Origin: Alphaproteobacteria bacterium
GTDB taxonomy: Bacteria > Pseudomonadota > Alphaproteobacteria > CACIAM-22H2
DNA: 9,981 nt
NCBI GenBank assembly: GCA_016869915.1
Contig: VGDA01000094.1
Location: 1-9,981 of the forward strand
Reading direction: 5' to 3'
Shown here: one piece after another, positions 1-6,790 of the stretch
Layout: every line of letters starts with the position of its first letter
Numbering within the stretch: position 1 is the stretch's first letter
The notes under the pieces: model-generated
What the model was told of the DNA's origin: nothing
Seen by the model: only the letters and a program-made list of their open reading frames with translations
Database searches by the model: none
Made by a program: the position numbers and the translations under genes

Positions 1-705
1 AAGGTCCGCGTGAAGGCGGACGGCACGGGCGTCGAGACCGCCAACGTCAAGATGTCCATGAACCCGTTCGACGAGATCGGCGTCGAGGAAGCGGTCCGCC
101 TCAAGGAAAAGGGCATCGCCACGGAGATCGTCGCGGTGTCCATGGGCCCCGCGGCGGCGCAGGAGACGCTGCGCACCGCGCTCGCGATGGGCGCCGACCG
201 CGGCATCCTCGTGCAGACCGACGCCGAGCTGCAGCCTCTCGCGGTGGCCAAGCTCTTCAAGGCGATCGCCGCGCGCGAGGCGCCGCAGCTGGTCATCGTC
301 GGCAAGCAGGCGATCGACGACGACAGCAACCAGACAGGCCAGATGCTCGCGGCGCTGCTCGGATGGTCGCAGGGCACCTTCGCCTCGAAGGTCGCGCCGT
401 CCGAGGGCGGACTCGAGGTGACTCGCGAGGTCGATGGCGGCCTCGAGACGCTGGCGCTGCGGCTGCCGGCCGTCGTGACCACCGACCTGCGCCTCAACGA
501 GCCGCGCTACGCCTCGCTGCCCAACATCATGAAGGCGAAGAAGAAGCCGATCGAGACGCTGACGCCGGAGGCGCTGGGTGTCGACGCGGCGCCGCGCCTC
601 GTGACGCTGAAGGTGGCCGAGCCGGCGAAGCGCCTCGCGGGCGTCAAGGTCAAGGACGTCGGCGAACTCGTCGACAAGCTGAAGAACGAAGCCAAGGTGA
701 TCTGA
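1..705 (+). CDS. etfB: Electron transfer flavoprotein beta subunit (5' partial)
   Basis: This is the small subunit of the ETF heterodimer. It binds AMP and helps move electrons from acyl-CoA and other flavoprotein dehydrogenases to ETF:quinone oxidoreductase. The reading frame is open from base 1 and the first codons (KVRVKADGTGVE) match the region about 15 residues into EtfB proteins. About 15 N-terminal residues are therefore outside the window, giving a full length near 249, normal for the family. The GTG at base 10 is an internal codon, not the start. Visible landmarks, in window codons: the nucleotide-binding segment GKQAIDDDSNQTGQ (101-114), the ETF-beta signature around VTREVDGG...LPAVVT (140-160), and the partner-recognition loop LPNIMKAKKKP (173-183). 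The Leu of that loop docks into dehydrogenases in known ETFs, and the loop lysines are methylation targets in some species. TGA at 703-705 is one base before etfA, so the two are surely co-transcribed. Confidence 0.96.
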   Translation, partial: KVRVKADGTGVETANVKMSMNPFDEIGVEEAVRLKEKGIATEIVAVSMGPAAAQETLRTALAMGADRGILVQTDAELQPLAVAKLFKAIAAREAPQLVIVGKQAIDDDSNQTGQMLAALLGWSQGTFASKVAPSEGGLEVTREVDGGLETLALRLPAVVTTDLRLNEPRYASLPNIMKAKKKPIETLTPEALGVDAAPRLVTLKVAEPAKRLAGVKVKDVGELVDKLKNEAKVI

Positions 706-706
706 G

Positions 707-1648
707 ATGAGCGTCCTCGTCCTCGCCGACCACGACAACGCGTCGCTCCGGGCCGCGACGCTCAACGCCGTCACCGCCGCCGCGCAGCTCGGCGAGGTGC
801 ATGTCCTCGTCGCCGGCCATGGCTGCGACGCCGCCGCCGCCGCCGCCGCGCGCGTCGCGGGCGTGGCGAAGGTGCTGAAGGTGGACGCGCCCTCCTGCGC
901 CCATCCCCTCGCGGAGAACATCGCGCCGCTGGTCGCGCGGCTGGCCGCCGGCTACGGCCACGTGGTCGCCGCCTCGACCACCATCGGCAAGAACATCATG
1001 CCGCGCGTGGCCGCGCTGCTCGACGTCCAGCAGGTCTCGGAGGTGATCGAGGTCGTCTCCGCCGACACCTTCGTGCGGCCGATCTACGCCGGCAACGCGC
1101 TGGCGACCGTGCAGTCGAAGGACGCGATCCGCGTCCTCACGGTGCGCGGCACCGCCTTCCCGCCCGCCGCCGCCGAGGGCGGCGCGGCGCCGATCGAGGC
1201 GCTCGGCGACGCCGCCGACGCGGGCCTCTCGTCGTTCCTGCGCTCCGAGCTGTCGAAGTCCGAGCGCCCGGAACTCACCTCCGCGCGCATCGTCGTCTCG
1301 GGCGGGCGCGGCATGGCGAACGGCGAGAACTTCAAGACCTACCTGGAGCCGCTCGCCGACAAGCTCGGCGCGGCGATCGGCGCCTCGCGCGCGGCCGTCG
1401 ACGCGGGCTACGTGCCGAACGACTACCAGGTCGGCCAGACCGGCAAGGTCGTCGCGCCCGACCTCTACCTCGCGGTCGGCATCTCCGGCGCGATCCAGCA
1501 CCTCGCCGGCATGAAGGACTCGAAGGTCATCGTCGCCATCAACAAGGACGAGGAGGCGCCGATCTTCCAGGTCGCCGACTACGGCCTCGTCGGCGACCTC
1601 TTCAAGCTCGTCCCGGAACTGGCGGCCGCGCTGCCGCCGCGCAAGTGA
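707..1648 (+). CDS. etfA: Electron transfer flavoprotein alpha subunit
   Basis: This is the large subunit of ETF, 313 residues, usual for bacterial EtfA. With EtfB it holds the FAD that accepts electrons from acyl-CoA dehydrogenases. The N-terminal half (about 1-185) is the adenine-nucleotide-hydrolase-like domain. The C-terminal FAD domain starts near SGGRGMANGENF (from S198) and carries GQTGKVVAPDLY and the ETF-alpha signature, residues 253-279 (LYLAVGISGAIQH, then a Gly and a final VAIN). It continues with NKDEEAPIFQVADYGLVGD, the usual FAD-domain ending. The ATG lies one base after the etfB stop. An AAGG ribosome binding site sits inside the etfB 3' end (about 695-698), which suggests translational coupling. 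An Ala7 run (residues 42-48) comes from six successive GCC codons plus GCG. It lies in a variable part of the N-terminal domain and is probably harmless. Confidence 0.97.
   Translation: MSVLVLADHDNASLRAATLNAVTAAAQLGEVHVLVAGHGCDAAAAAAARVAGVAKVLKVDAPSCAHPLAENIAPLVARLAAGYGHVVAASTTIGKNIMPRVAALLDVQQVSEVIEVVSADTFVRPIYAGNALATVQSKDAIRVLTVRGTAFPPAAAEGGAAPIEALGDAADAGLSSFLRSELSKSERPELTSARIVVSGGRGMANGENFKTYLEPLADKLGAAIGASRAAVDAGYVPNDYQVGQTGKVVAPDLYLAVGISGAIQHLAGMKDSKVIVAINKDEEAPIFQVADYGLVGDLFKLVPELAAALPPRK
830..847 (+). repeat. (GCC)6 trinucleotide run inside etfA
   Basis: Six exact consecutive GCC codons followed by GCG encode an alanine run in EtfA. Length change by replication slippage would stay in frame. 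Such runs are not rare in very GC-rich genomes. Confidence 0.85.
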
Positions 1649-1667
1649 TCCACCAGGAGCCAGTGGC

Positions 1668-2540
1668 ATGATCAGCACGATCGGAATCGTCGGCGCCGGC
1701 CAGATGGGCAACGGCATCGCGCATGTCTGCGCAGCCTCCGGGCACGCGGTCCGCATGCTCGACGTCAACCAGGAGGCGATCGACCGCGGCCTCAGGACCA
1801 TCGGCGGCAACCTCGACCGCCAGGTGGCGAAGGGCACGATCACGGCCGAGCAGAAGGCGCAGACCCTCGCGCGCGTCGCGACCGGCACCGACTTCGCCCT
1901 GTTCGGCGACTGCGACCTCGTGATCGAGGCGGCGCCGGAGAACGAGGCGCTCAAGCGCGAGGTCTTCCGCAAGCTCTGCCCGGTGCTGAAGCCCGACGCG
2001 ATCATCGCGTCGAACACCTCGTCGATCTCGATCACGCGCCTGGCGGCGATGACCGATCGCCCCGCGCGGTTCATCGGCATGCACTTCATGAACCCCGTGC
2101 CGATCATGAAGCTGGTGGAGATCATCCGCGGCATCGCGACAAGCGAGGAATGCTTCGTCGCCATCCGCGACCTGACCAGGAAGCTCGGCAAGTCGGCGGC
2201 GGTGGCCGAGGACTTCCCGGCCTTCATCGTCAACCGCATCCTGCTGCCGATGATCAACGAGGCGGTCTACACCCTCTACGAGGGCGTCGGTAACGTCGAG
2301 TCGATCGACACCGCGATGAAGCTCGGCGCGAATCACCCGATGGGCCCGCTCGAGCTCGCCGACTTCATCGGCCTCGACACCTGCCTCGCCGTCATGCACG
2401 TGCTCCACGACGGCCTCGCGGACTCCAAGTACCGCCCCTGCCCGCTGCTGGTGAAGTACGTCGAGGCCGGCTGGCTCGGTCGCAAGGCGAAGCGCGGCTT
2501 CTACGACTACAGCGGCGAGAAGCCCGTCCCCACGCGCTGA
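1668..2540 (+). CDS. hbdA: 3-hydroxybutyryl-CoA dehydrogenase
   Basis: This NAD(P)-dependent, 290-residue enzyme interconverts (S)-3-hydroxybutyryl-CoA and acetoacetyl-CoA in short-chain fatty acid, butanoate or PHB-related metabolism. The N-terminal Rossmann fold has GAGQMG (G9-x-G11-x-x-G14) and an acidic D32 at the end of strand two (RMLDVN), which suggests NAD rather than NADP. The active-site residues known from 3-hydroxyacyl-CoA dehydrogenases are in place: S118 in SNTSS, H139 in HFMNPVP, E151 in KLVEII and N189 in the family signature DFPAFIVNR. The C-terminal helical domain (about 187-283) includes NHPMGPLELADFIGLD and ends GRKAKRGFYDY, so the protein is a full-length single-domain enzyme with no fused crotonase. 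The start is supported by AGGAG at 1655-1659, eight bases before ATG. It follows etfA by 19 bases, so reduced ETF and NADH production from the same acyl-CoA pathway would be co-expressed. Its last 34 bases overlap the convergent gene. The exact symbol (hbdA/hbd/paaH-like) cannot be settled from sequence alone. Confidence 0.95.
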   Translation: MISTIGIVGAGQMGNGIAHVCAASGHAVRMLDVNQEAIDRGLRTIGGNLDRQVAKGTITAEQKAQTLARVATGTDFALFGDCDLVIEAAPENEALKREVFRKLCPVLKPDAIIASNTSSISITRLAAMTDRPARFIGMHFMNPVPIMKLVEIIRGIATSEECFVAIRDLTRKLGKSAAVAEDFPAFIVNRILLPMINEAVYTLYEGVGNVESIDTAMKLGANHPMGPLELADFIGLDTCLAVMHVLHDGLADSKYRPCPLLVKYVEAGWLGRKAKRGFYDYSGEKPVPTR

Positions 2541-3127
2541 TCCGTCCGGCACCAGGCCGGGGCGGCCAGACCCGTCCGGGGGCGAGGTTCCTCGAACCGG
2601 AGCCGCGGCCAGTTCGCGCGCCACCGCTTCGCCGCGATCCGCGCTTCGTACTCGGCGCGCCTGGTGGCGCCCCACGGCGTCGGGCGGCAGGCCAGGTCGA
2701 GCGGGTCGTCGACGCCGAAGGGCGCCACGATCGCGAGCGCGTCGTCCGCATCGAAGCGGATGCCGATCGCGGTGGGCGTCTCCAGCCAGAAGGTCATCGC
2801 GTGCGCGGTGTCGAGATGGGGCGGCAGGCCCTTCGCGACATGCATGCGCGCCTGGTTGCGCACCTCCCACGCCGCGTCCGGGAACGCGCGGGCGAGCCGC
2901 GCCTCGGCATCCGCCTCGCGGTCGCGCCCCGCGTCCGCCGGGTCGAAGAAGAGCACGTCGACGTCGTTGCGCTCGCGCCGCGGCGCCAGCCCGTGGAGCG
3001 CGTCCCAGACCCGGTCGCGCAGGAAGCCCGCGGCGATGCACCAGTCGGGCAGCGACATCGCGCGCACCACGCGCAGCTGCGCGACGGCGCGCGCGTCGGC
3101 GGCGACCAGCGCGGCGATCCAGGACAT
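2507..3127 (-). CDS. Nucleotidyltransferase family protein (DUF925 / NTP_transf_6 type)
   Basis: This predicted 206-residue cytoplasmic protein has a minimal nucleotidyltransferase fold; its substrate is unknown. Near the N-terminus is LPDWCIAAGFLRDRVWDALHG (26-46), with the Gly of the NTase G-loop region (G34). It is followed by RNDVDVLFFD (53-62), where D55 and D57 form the metal-binding DxD pair. Further on come WEVRNQARMH and a TAIGIRFDADD segment, which I recall as typical of the DUF925 family. The last 20 or so residues look like non-conserved tail. The chosen ATG (3127) begins just before the conserved part. An upstream in-frame GTG at 3172 would add 15 low-complexity residues and overlap the tlpA stop as GTGA, a common coupling arrangement, so the true start is uncertain. 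The stop (TAG, 2507-2509) lies inside the convergent hbdA gene. It is probably transcribed with tlpA, but no functional link between the two is evident. Confidence 0.85.
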   Translation of the reverse strand: MSWIAALVAADARAVAQLRVVRAMSLPDWCIAAGFLRDRVWDALHGLAPRRERNDVDVLFFDPADAGRDREADAEARLARAFPDAAWEVRNQARMHVAKGLPPHLDTAHAMTFWLETPTAIGIRFDADDALAIVAPFGVDDPLDLACRPTPWGATRRAEYEARIAAKRWRANWPRLRFEEPRPRTGLAAPAWCRTDQRVGTGFSPL

Positions 3128-3168
3128 CGGGTCGGGCGCGGCGCCCGGCCCCGCCCCTGGCGGGATGC

Positions 3169-3753
3169 TCACGGGCCTATGGCGCGGCGAAGCAGCGCCT
3201 CGAAGGCGGGCGAATCCCATTCGGCGGCGCCCAGCACGCGGCCCAGCTCGCGACCCTCGCGGTCGAGCACGACCGAGACCGGCAATCCCGGCGCGCCGAG
3301 CACGCGCACCGCCGCGTTCGACGGATCGAGGTAGGGCGCGAGCCGCGACAGGCCGAGCTTGCCGAGGAACGGGGCGACGACGGCGGCGCCCTGGCGATCG
3401 ACGGAGATCGCGACGACGTCGAAGCCGGGGCCGCCGAGCCGGGCGGCGATGCGGTCGAGGGCCGGCATCTCCTCGACGCAGGGCGCGCACCACGTGGCCC
3501 AGAGATTGACCAGGACGACGCGCCCGCGCCACTCGGCGAGGCTGCGCGCCGCGCCCTCGCCATCCACGAAGTCGAGCGCGACCGGCTCGCCGCGCGCGGT
3601 GACGGGCTGCCACTGGCCGAGGTTGCGCGCCTGCGGCGCCGGCGCGGGCGGCGGTGGCGGCGCCATCCGGTCGAAGAGCACGAGCGCCAGCACGACGCCG
3701 GCCAGCACCAGGGCGACGAGGGCGGCGACGAGGCGCAGCGCTGCCAGATTCAT
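3169..3753 (-). CDS. tlpA: TlpA-like membrane-anchored thiol:disulfide oxidoreductase
   Basis: This is a periplasmic thioredoxin-fold protein of 194 residues. An uncleaved N-terminal anchor (about 7-27, LVAALVALVLAGVVLALVLF) precedes a Pro/Ala-rich linker (31-42) and the redox domain. The active site is WATWCAPCVEEMP with C89 and C92, and the cis-proline is in GLPVSVVLD (P158). The family reduces periplasmic disulfides; in Bradyrhizobium TlpA is needed for cytochrome oxidase maturation, mainly by reducing the copper-site cysteines of CoxB and the ScoI chaperone. The ATG at 3753 is preferred over upstream starts because the hydrophobic anchor begins right after it and a GGGA site lies nine bases upstream; the upstream extension in the same frame looks like non-coding sequence and would cross into argH. 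It is divergent from argH, as I recall for many alphaproteobacteria. It overlaps or closely precedes the nucleotidyltransferase gene. CcmG/DsbE is less likely because no cytochrome c maturation genes are nearby. Confidence 0.9.
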   Translation of the reverse strand: MNLAALRLVAALVALVLAGVVLALVLFDRMAPPPPPAPAPQARNLGQWQPVTARGEPVALDFVDGEGAARSLAEWRGRVVLVNLWATWCAPCVEEMPALDRIAARLGGPGFDVVAISVDRQGAAVVAPFLGKLGLSRLAPYLDPSNAAVRVLGAPGLPVSVVLDREGRELGRVLGAAEWDSPAFEALLRRAIGP

Positions 3754-3832
3754 GGATGCGTGTCCCGCATGCGCTGGCCTATAACAGGCCGCCGCAACGC
3801 TTTCATCCACAGCTTCGCCGGGACGTCCATCC
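3754..3832. promoter_or_regulatory. Divergent tlpA-argH intergenic region with inverted repeat
   Basis: These 79 bases must hold the promoters of both tlpA and argH. A 5-bp inverted repeat GGCCT-ATAAC-AGGCC lies at 3776-3790 and includes TATAAC (3780-3785), a plausible -10 for argH; the opposite strand gives TATAGG as a possible -10 for tlpA. No good -35 element is visible for either. CGCATGCG (3766-3773) is an 8-bp palindrome. Each gene is preceded by CGGGAC, then eight bases ending CATCC, then ATG, so the two leaders mirror one another. The GGGA is the likely ribosome binding site for both. Promoter assignments are tentative; the repeats are seen directly. Confidence 0.4.
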
Positions 3833-5251
3833 ATGCCTGACAGCAAGCGCCGCAAGGCGCGCGCGAGCGCGCCCGCCAACCAGCTCTGGGGCGGCCGCTA
3901 CGCCGCGGGACCCGCCGCGGTGATGACCGCGATCAACGCCTCGATCGACGTCGACCGCCGGCTTTGGCGCGAGGACATCCAGGGCTCGCTTGCCCATGTC
4001 GCGATGCTCGCGCGGCAGGGGATCGTCCGCCCGGCCGACGCGGCCAGGATCACCCGCGGCCTGAAGAAGGTCGCCGCGGAGATCGAGGTCGGCCGGTTCG
4101 CCTTCAGCACGGCGCTGGAGGACATCCACATGAACGTCGAGGCGAGGCTCGCCGAGCTCATCGGCAAGCCCGCCGGCCGCCTGCACACCGCGCGCTCGCG
4201 CAACGACCAGGTCGCGACCGACCTCGCGCTGTGGCTGCGCGCCGCCTGCGCGCGCGCCGATGCGATGATCCGCGAGCTCCAGCGCGCGCTGGTCGCGCAG
4301 GCCGAGGCGCATGCCGGCACGATCATGCCGGGCTACACGCACCTGCAGCCCGCGCAGCCCGTCACCTTCGGCCACCACATGCTCGCCTATGTCGAGATGC
4401 TCGGCCGCGACCGCGGCCGCTTCGCCGACGCGGCGCGGCGCGGCAACCGCTCGCCGCTCGGCGCCGCGGCGCTCGCCGGCACGTCCTTTCCCATCGACCG
4501 CCACGCGACGGCGAAGGCGCTGGGCTTCGACGGCCCGACCGACAACTCGCTGGACTCCGTCGCCAGCCGCGACTTCGGCCTCGAGTTCCTCGCCGCCTGC
4601 TCGATCTGCTCGACGCATCTCTCGCGCCTTGCCGAGGAGCTGGTGATCTGGACGAACCCGCTCTTCGGATTCGTGTCGCTGTCCGACGCCTTCACGACCG
4701 GCAGCTCGATCATGCCGCAGAAGCGCAACCCCGACGCCGCCGAGCTGGTGCGCGGCAAGGCGGGCGCCACGCTCGGCGCCTTCGTGCGCCTGACCATGAT
4801 CCTGAAGGGCCTGCCGCTGACCTATGGAAAGGACATGCAGGACGACAAGCCGGCGATCTTCGAGGCCGCCGACGCGATCGAGCTCAGCCTCGCCGCGATG
4901 GCCGGGATGATCGCCGACATGAAGGCCAATCCCGCGCGCATGCGCGCGGCGGCGGGTGGCGGATTCTCGACCGCCACCGACCTCGCCGACTGGCTCGTGC
5001 GCGCGGCGGGCCTGCCCTTCCGCGAGGCGCACCACGTCACGGGGCGCCTGGTGCGCCTCGCCGAGGAGCGCGGCTGCGACCTGCCGGACCTGCCGCTCGC
5101 GGCGATGCGCGCCATCGACAAGCGCATCACGAAGGACGTGCTCGGGGTGCTCGGCGTCGACAATTCCGTGCGCTCGCGCCGCAGCCATGGCGGCACCGCG
5201 CCCGCCAGCGTGCTGCGCGCGGCGCGCGCGGCGCGGCGCAAGTGGCTGTGA
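3833..5251 (+). CDS. argH: Argininosuccinate lyase
   Basis: This enzyme cleaves argininosuccinate to arginine and fumarate, the last step of arginine biosynthesis, as a cytoplasmic homotetramer of the fumarase/aspartase superfamily. The 472-residue length fits ArgH. The protein opens with a basic tail (about 1-16), then LWGGRYAAGP. Key regions are EDIHMNVEARL near residue 100, HTARSRNDQVATD (118-130), GYTHLQPAQPVTFGHH with the catalytic-base histidine H170, and the superfamily signature GSSIMPQKRNPD from G290, whose serine pair S291/S292 contains the catalytic Ser and whose K297 and N299 bind substrate. YGKDMQDDK and the ArgH C-terminal domain follow. A GGGA site nine bases upstream supports the ATG. 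It is first in a + strand cluster; its TGA overlaps the GTG of the small lipoprotein gene by four bases, so the two are translationally coupled. Confidence 0.97.
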   Translation: MPDSKRRKARASAPANQLWGGRYAAGPAAVMTAINASIDVDRRLWREDIQGSLAHVAMLARQGIVRPADAARITRGLKKVAAEIEVGRFAFSTALEDIHMNVEARLAELIGKPAGRLHTARSRNDQVATDLALWLRAACARADAMIRELQRALVAQAEAHAGTIMPGYTHLQPAQPVTFGHHMLAYVEMLGRDRGRFADAARRGNRSPLGAAALAGTSFPIDRHATAKALGFDGPTDNSLDSVASRDFGLEFLAACSICSTHLSRLAEELVIWTNPLFGFVSLSDAFTTGSSIMPQKRNPDAAELVRGKAGATLGAFVRLTMILKGLPLTYGKDMQDDKPAIFEAADAIELSLAAMAGMIADMKANPARMRAAAGGGFSTATDLADWLVRAAGLPFREAHHVTGRLVRLAEERGCDLPDLPLAAMRAIDKRITKDVLGVLGVDNSVRSRRSHGGTAPASVLRAARAARRKWL

Positions 5252-5436
5252 GCGCCCTGCCGGCAAGCCCGCGCGGCGCGGAGGCGGATCCGGCGCCGGA
5301 CGCCGGACGCCGCGCGGCGCTTTCGGCGCTGGCGCTCCTGCCGCTGCTCGCGCTCGCGGCCTGCGGCCGGAAGGGCCGCCCCGAGCCGCCCGAGGGCGCC
5401 GACCCCGCCTACCCGCGCGTCTACCCAGCGAGATGA
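5248..5436 (+). CDS. lptM: LptM-like small lipoprotein
   Basis: This 62-residue predicted lipoprotein is easily missed. It starts at GTG within the argH stop (GTGA overlap, 5248-5251). It has an unusually long n-region (1-20) with acidic and Pro residues, then R21-R22, a hydrophobic stretch (23-36) and the lipobox LAAC with lipidated C39. After the cysteine comes CGRKGRPEPPEG and a Pro/Tyr-rich tail (DPAYPRVYP). The CGxKGxxxxP pattern is that of the LptM (formerly YifL) family; in E. coli LptM assists oxidative maturation of the LptD/LptE LPS translocon in the outer membrane. A small lipoprotein between argH and lysA is, as I recall, common in alphaproteobacteria. An alternative in-frame GTG lies two codons upstream (5242). 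The gap to lysA is four bases, so it belongs to the argH-lysA operon. The family match rests on a short motif, so the LptM role is inferred. Confidence 0.8.
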   Translation: MSALPASPRGAEADPAPDAGRRAALSALALLPLLALAACGRKGRPEPPEGADPAYPRVYPAR

Positions 5437-5440
5437 CAGG

Positions 5441-6700
5441 ATGAGCTTCACCTACCGCGACGGCGAGCTCCACGCCGAGGACGTGCCGCTCGCCGCGATC
5501 GCCGCGCGCCACGGCACGCCCACCTACGTCTACTCGAGCGCGATGCTGCGGTCGCGCTACCGCGCCTATGTCGAGGCGTTCGCCGACCTCGCGCCGGTCG
5601 TCTGCTTCGCGCTGAAGGCGAACTCGAACCAGGCGGTGATCGCGACCTTCGCGCGCGAGGGCGCGGGGGCCGACATCGTCTCGCTCGGCGAGATGAAGCG
5701 CGCGCTGGCCGCGGGGATCCCCGCGTCGCGCATCGTCTTCGCCGGCGTCGGCAAGACGGCCGACGAGATGCGCGCGGCGCTCGCCGCCGGCATCATGCAG
5801 TTCAACGTCGAGTCCGAGCCCGAGCTGCGCATGCTCTCCGGCGTCGCCGAGGCGATGGACGCGAGGGCGCCGGTGGCGCTGCGCGTCAACCCCGACGTCG
5901 ACGCCGGCACGCACGCCAAGATCACCACCGGCAAGGCCGAGAACAAGTTCGGCATCGAGATGGCGCAGGCGCCCGACGTCGCGGCGCTCGCGCGCGCCCT
6001 TCCCGGCATATCCCTCGAGGCGCTGAGCGTGCATATCGGCTCGCAGCTGACCACGATGGCGCCGTTCCGCGCGGCCTTCGCGCGGCTGGGCGACCTCGCC
6101 CGCCGCCTGAACGCCACCGGCCCGCGGCTGCGGCGCCTGGACTTCGGCGGCGGCGTAGGCGTCGTCTACCGCGACGAGGTGCCGCCCGACCTCTCCGCCT
6201 ACGCGGCGGCCGTGCGCGAGGCCGTCGCCGGGCTGGACGTGGGCATCGTGCTCGAACCGGGGCGCAGCCTGGTCGCGGAGGCGGGCGTTCTGCTCGCGCG
6301 GGTCATCCGGGTCAAGGAGGGCACCGCGAAGCGCTTCGCGATCGTCGACGCGGCGATGAACGACCTCATCCGCCCGACGCTCTACGAGGCCTGGATGCCC
6401 ATCATGCCGGTGCGCGCGCCGCGCGAGGGCGCCAACCTCTCGCCCATGGACGTCGTGGGGCCGATCTGCGAGACCGGCGACTACCTCGCCAGGGACAGGG
6501 ACATGCCTCCGCTGGCGGTTGGCGACCTCGTCGTGGTCGGCGCCGCCGGCGCCTATGGTTCGGCGATGGGCTCGACCTACAACTCGCGGCCGCTCGCCGC
6601 CGAGGTCCTGGTCAGCGGGTCGCGTACGGCGCTGGTCCGCCCGCGCGAGGACATCGAGGCGATCATCGCCCGCGAGAGCCTGGCCCCCTGGCAGGCGTGA
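5441..6700 (+). CDS. lysA: Diaminopimelate decarboxylase
   Basis: This PLP enzyme decarboxylates meso-diaminopimelate to L-lysine, the last lysine-pathway step, and acts in the cytoplasm as a dimer. It is 419 residues long, normal for LysA. The fold-type III TIM barrel carries the PLP lysine K59 in FALKANSN. H198 in SVHIGSQ stacks on PLP, the phosphate-binding glycine loop is DFGGGVG (G236-G238), and EPGRSLV (E272-R275) follows. In the C-terminal beta domain, GPICETGDYLARD contains C343, the residue contributed to the neighbouring active site, and AGAYGSAMGSTYNSRP supplies substrate and PLP contacts. Conserved CESxD-type spacing and the DAAMNDLIRPTLY motif separate LysA from ornithine or arginine decarboxylases. 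The ATG comes four bases after the lipoprotein stop and has only a weak AGG immediately upstream, so its translation probably depends on coupling to the preceding genes. Confidence 0.97.
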   Translation: MSFTYRDGELHAEDVPLAAIAARHGTPTYVYSSAMLRSRYRAYVEAFADLAPVVCFALKANSNQAVIATFAREGAGADIVSLGEMKRALAAGIPASRIVFAGVGKTADEMRAALAAGIMQFNVESEPELRMLSGVAEAMDARAPVALRVNPDVDAGTHAKITTGKAENKFGIEMAQAPDVAALARALPGISLEALSVHIGSQLTTMAPFRAAFARLGDLARRLNATGPRLRRLDFGGGVGVVYRDEVPPDLSAYAAAVREAVAGLDVGIVLEPGRSLVAEAGVLLARVIRVKEGTAKRFAIVDAAMNDLIRPTLYEAWMPIMPVRAPREGANLSPMDVVGPICETGDYLARDRDMPPLAVGDLVVVGAAGAYGSAMGSTYNSRPLAAEVLVSGSRTALVRPREDIEAIIARESLAPWQA

Positions 6701-6769
6701 GGTCGCGGTTGGCGCCTGTGGACCCTCACCCCGCCGCTCGGGCAGACTAGGTCCTTCCCAAGCGCGCCG

Positions 6770-6785
6770 CCTCGGCGCCGAGGAG
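6770..6785 (+). promoter_or_regulatory. Palindrome overlapping the ribosome binding site of the DUF4175 gene
   Basis: CCTCGGCGCCGAGG (6770-6783) is a perfect 14-bp palindrome. Its last three bases are the first three of the AGGAG ribosome binding site (6781-6785) that lies five bases before the ATG at 6791. In RNA it could fold as a 5-bp stem with a GCGC loop and hide part of the site. The other bases of the lysA to DUF4175 gap (6701-6769) show no convincing promoter or terminator. Confidence 0.45.
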
Positions 6786-6790
6786 CGCCC

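Noticed and set aside
10..12. GTG at base 10 as the etfB start
   Set aside because: The frame stays open to base 1 and the preceding codons match the EtfB N-terminal region, so the real start is outside the window.
650..2257. 535-codon open frame on the - strand opposite etfA and hbdA
   Set aside because: It is antisense to two clearly identified enzymes, with Arg/Gly/Asp-rich composition typical of a shadow frame.
2546..2560. CCGGC-ACCAG-GCCGG as an intrinsic terminator for hbdA
   Set aside because: Only a 5-bp stem with no T-run, located inside the convergent coding sequence; expected by chance at this GC content.
6701..6769. Separate promoter for the DUF4175 gene (TTGGCG at 6709 with GACTAG at 6745)
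   Set aside because: The spacing of about 30 bases is far too long and neither element is a good match; read-through from lysA is simpler.
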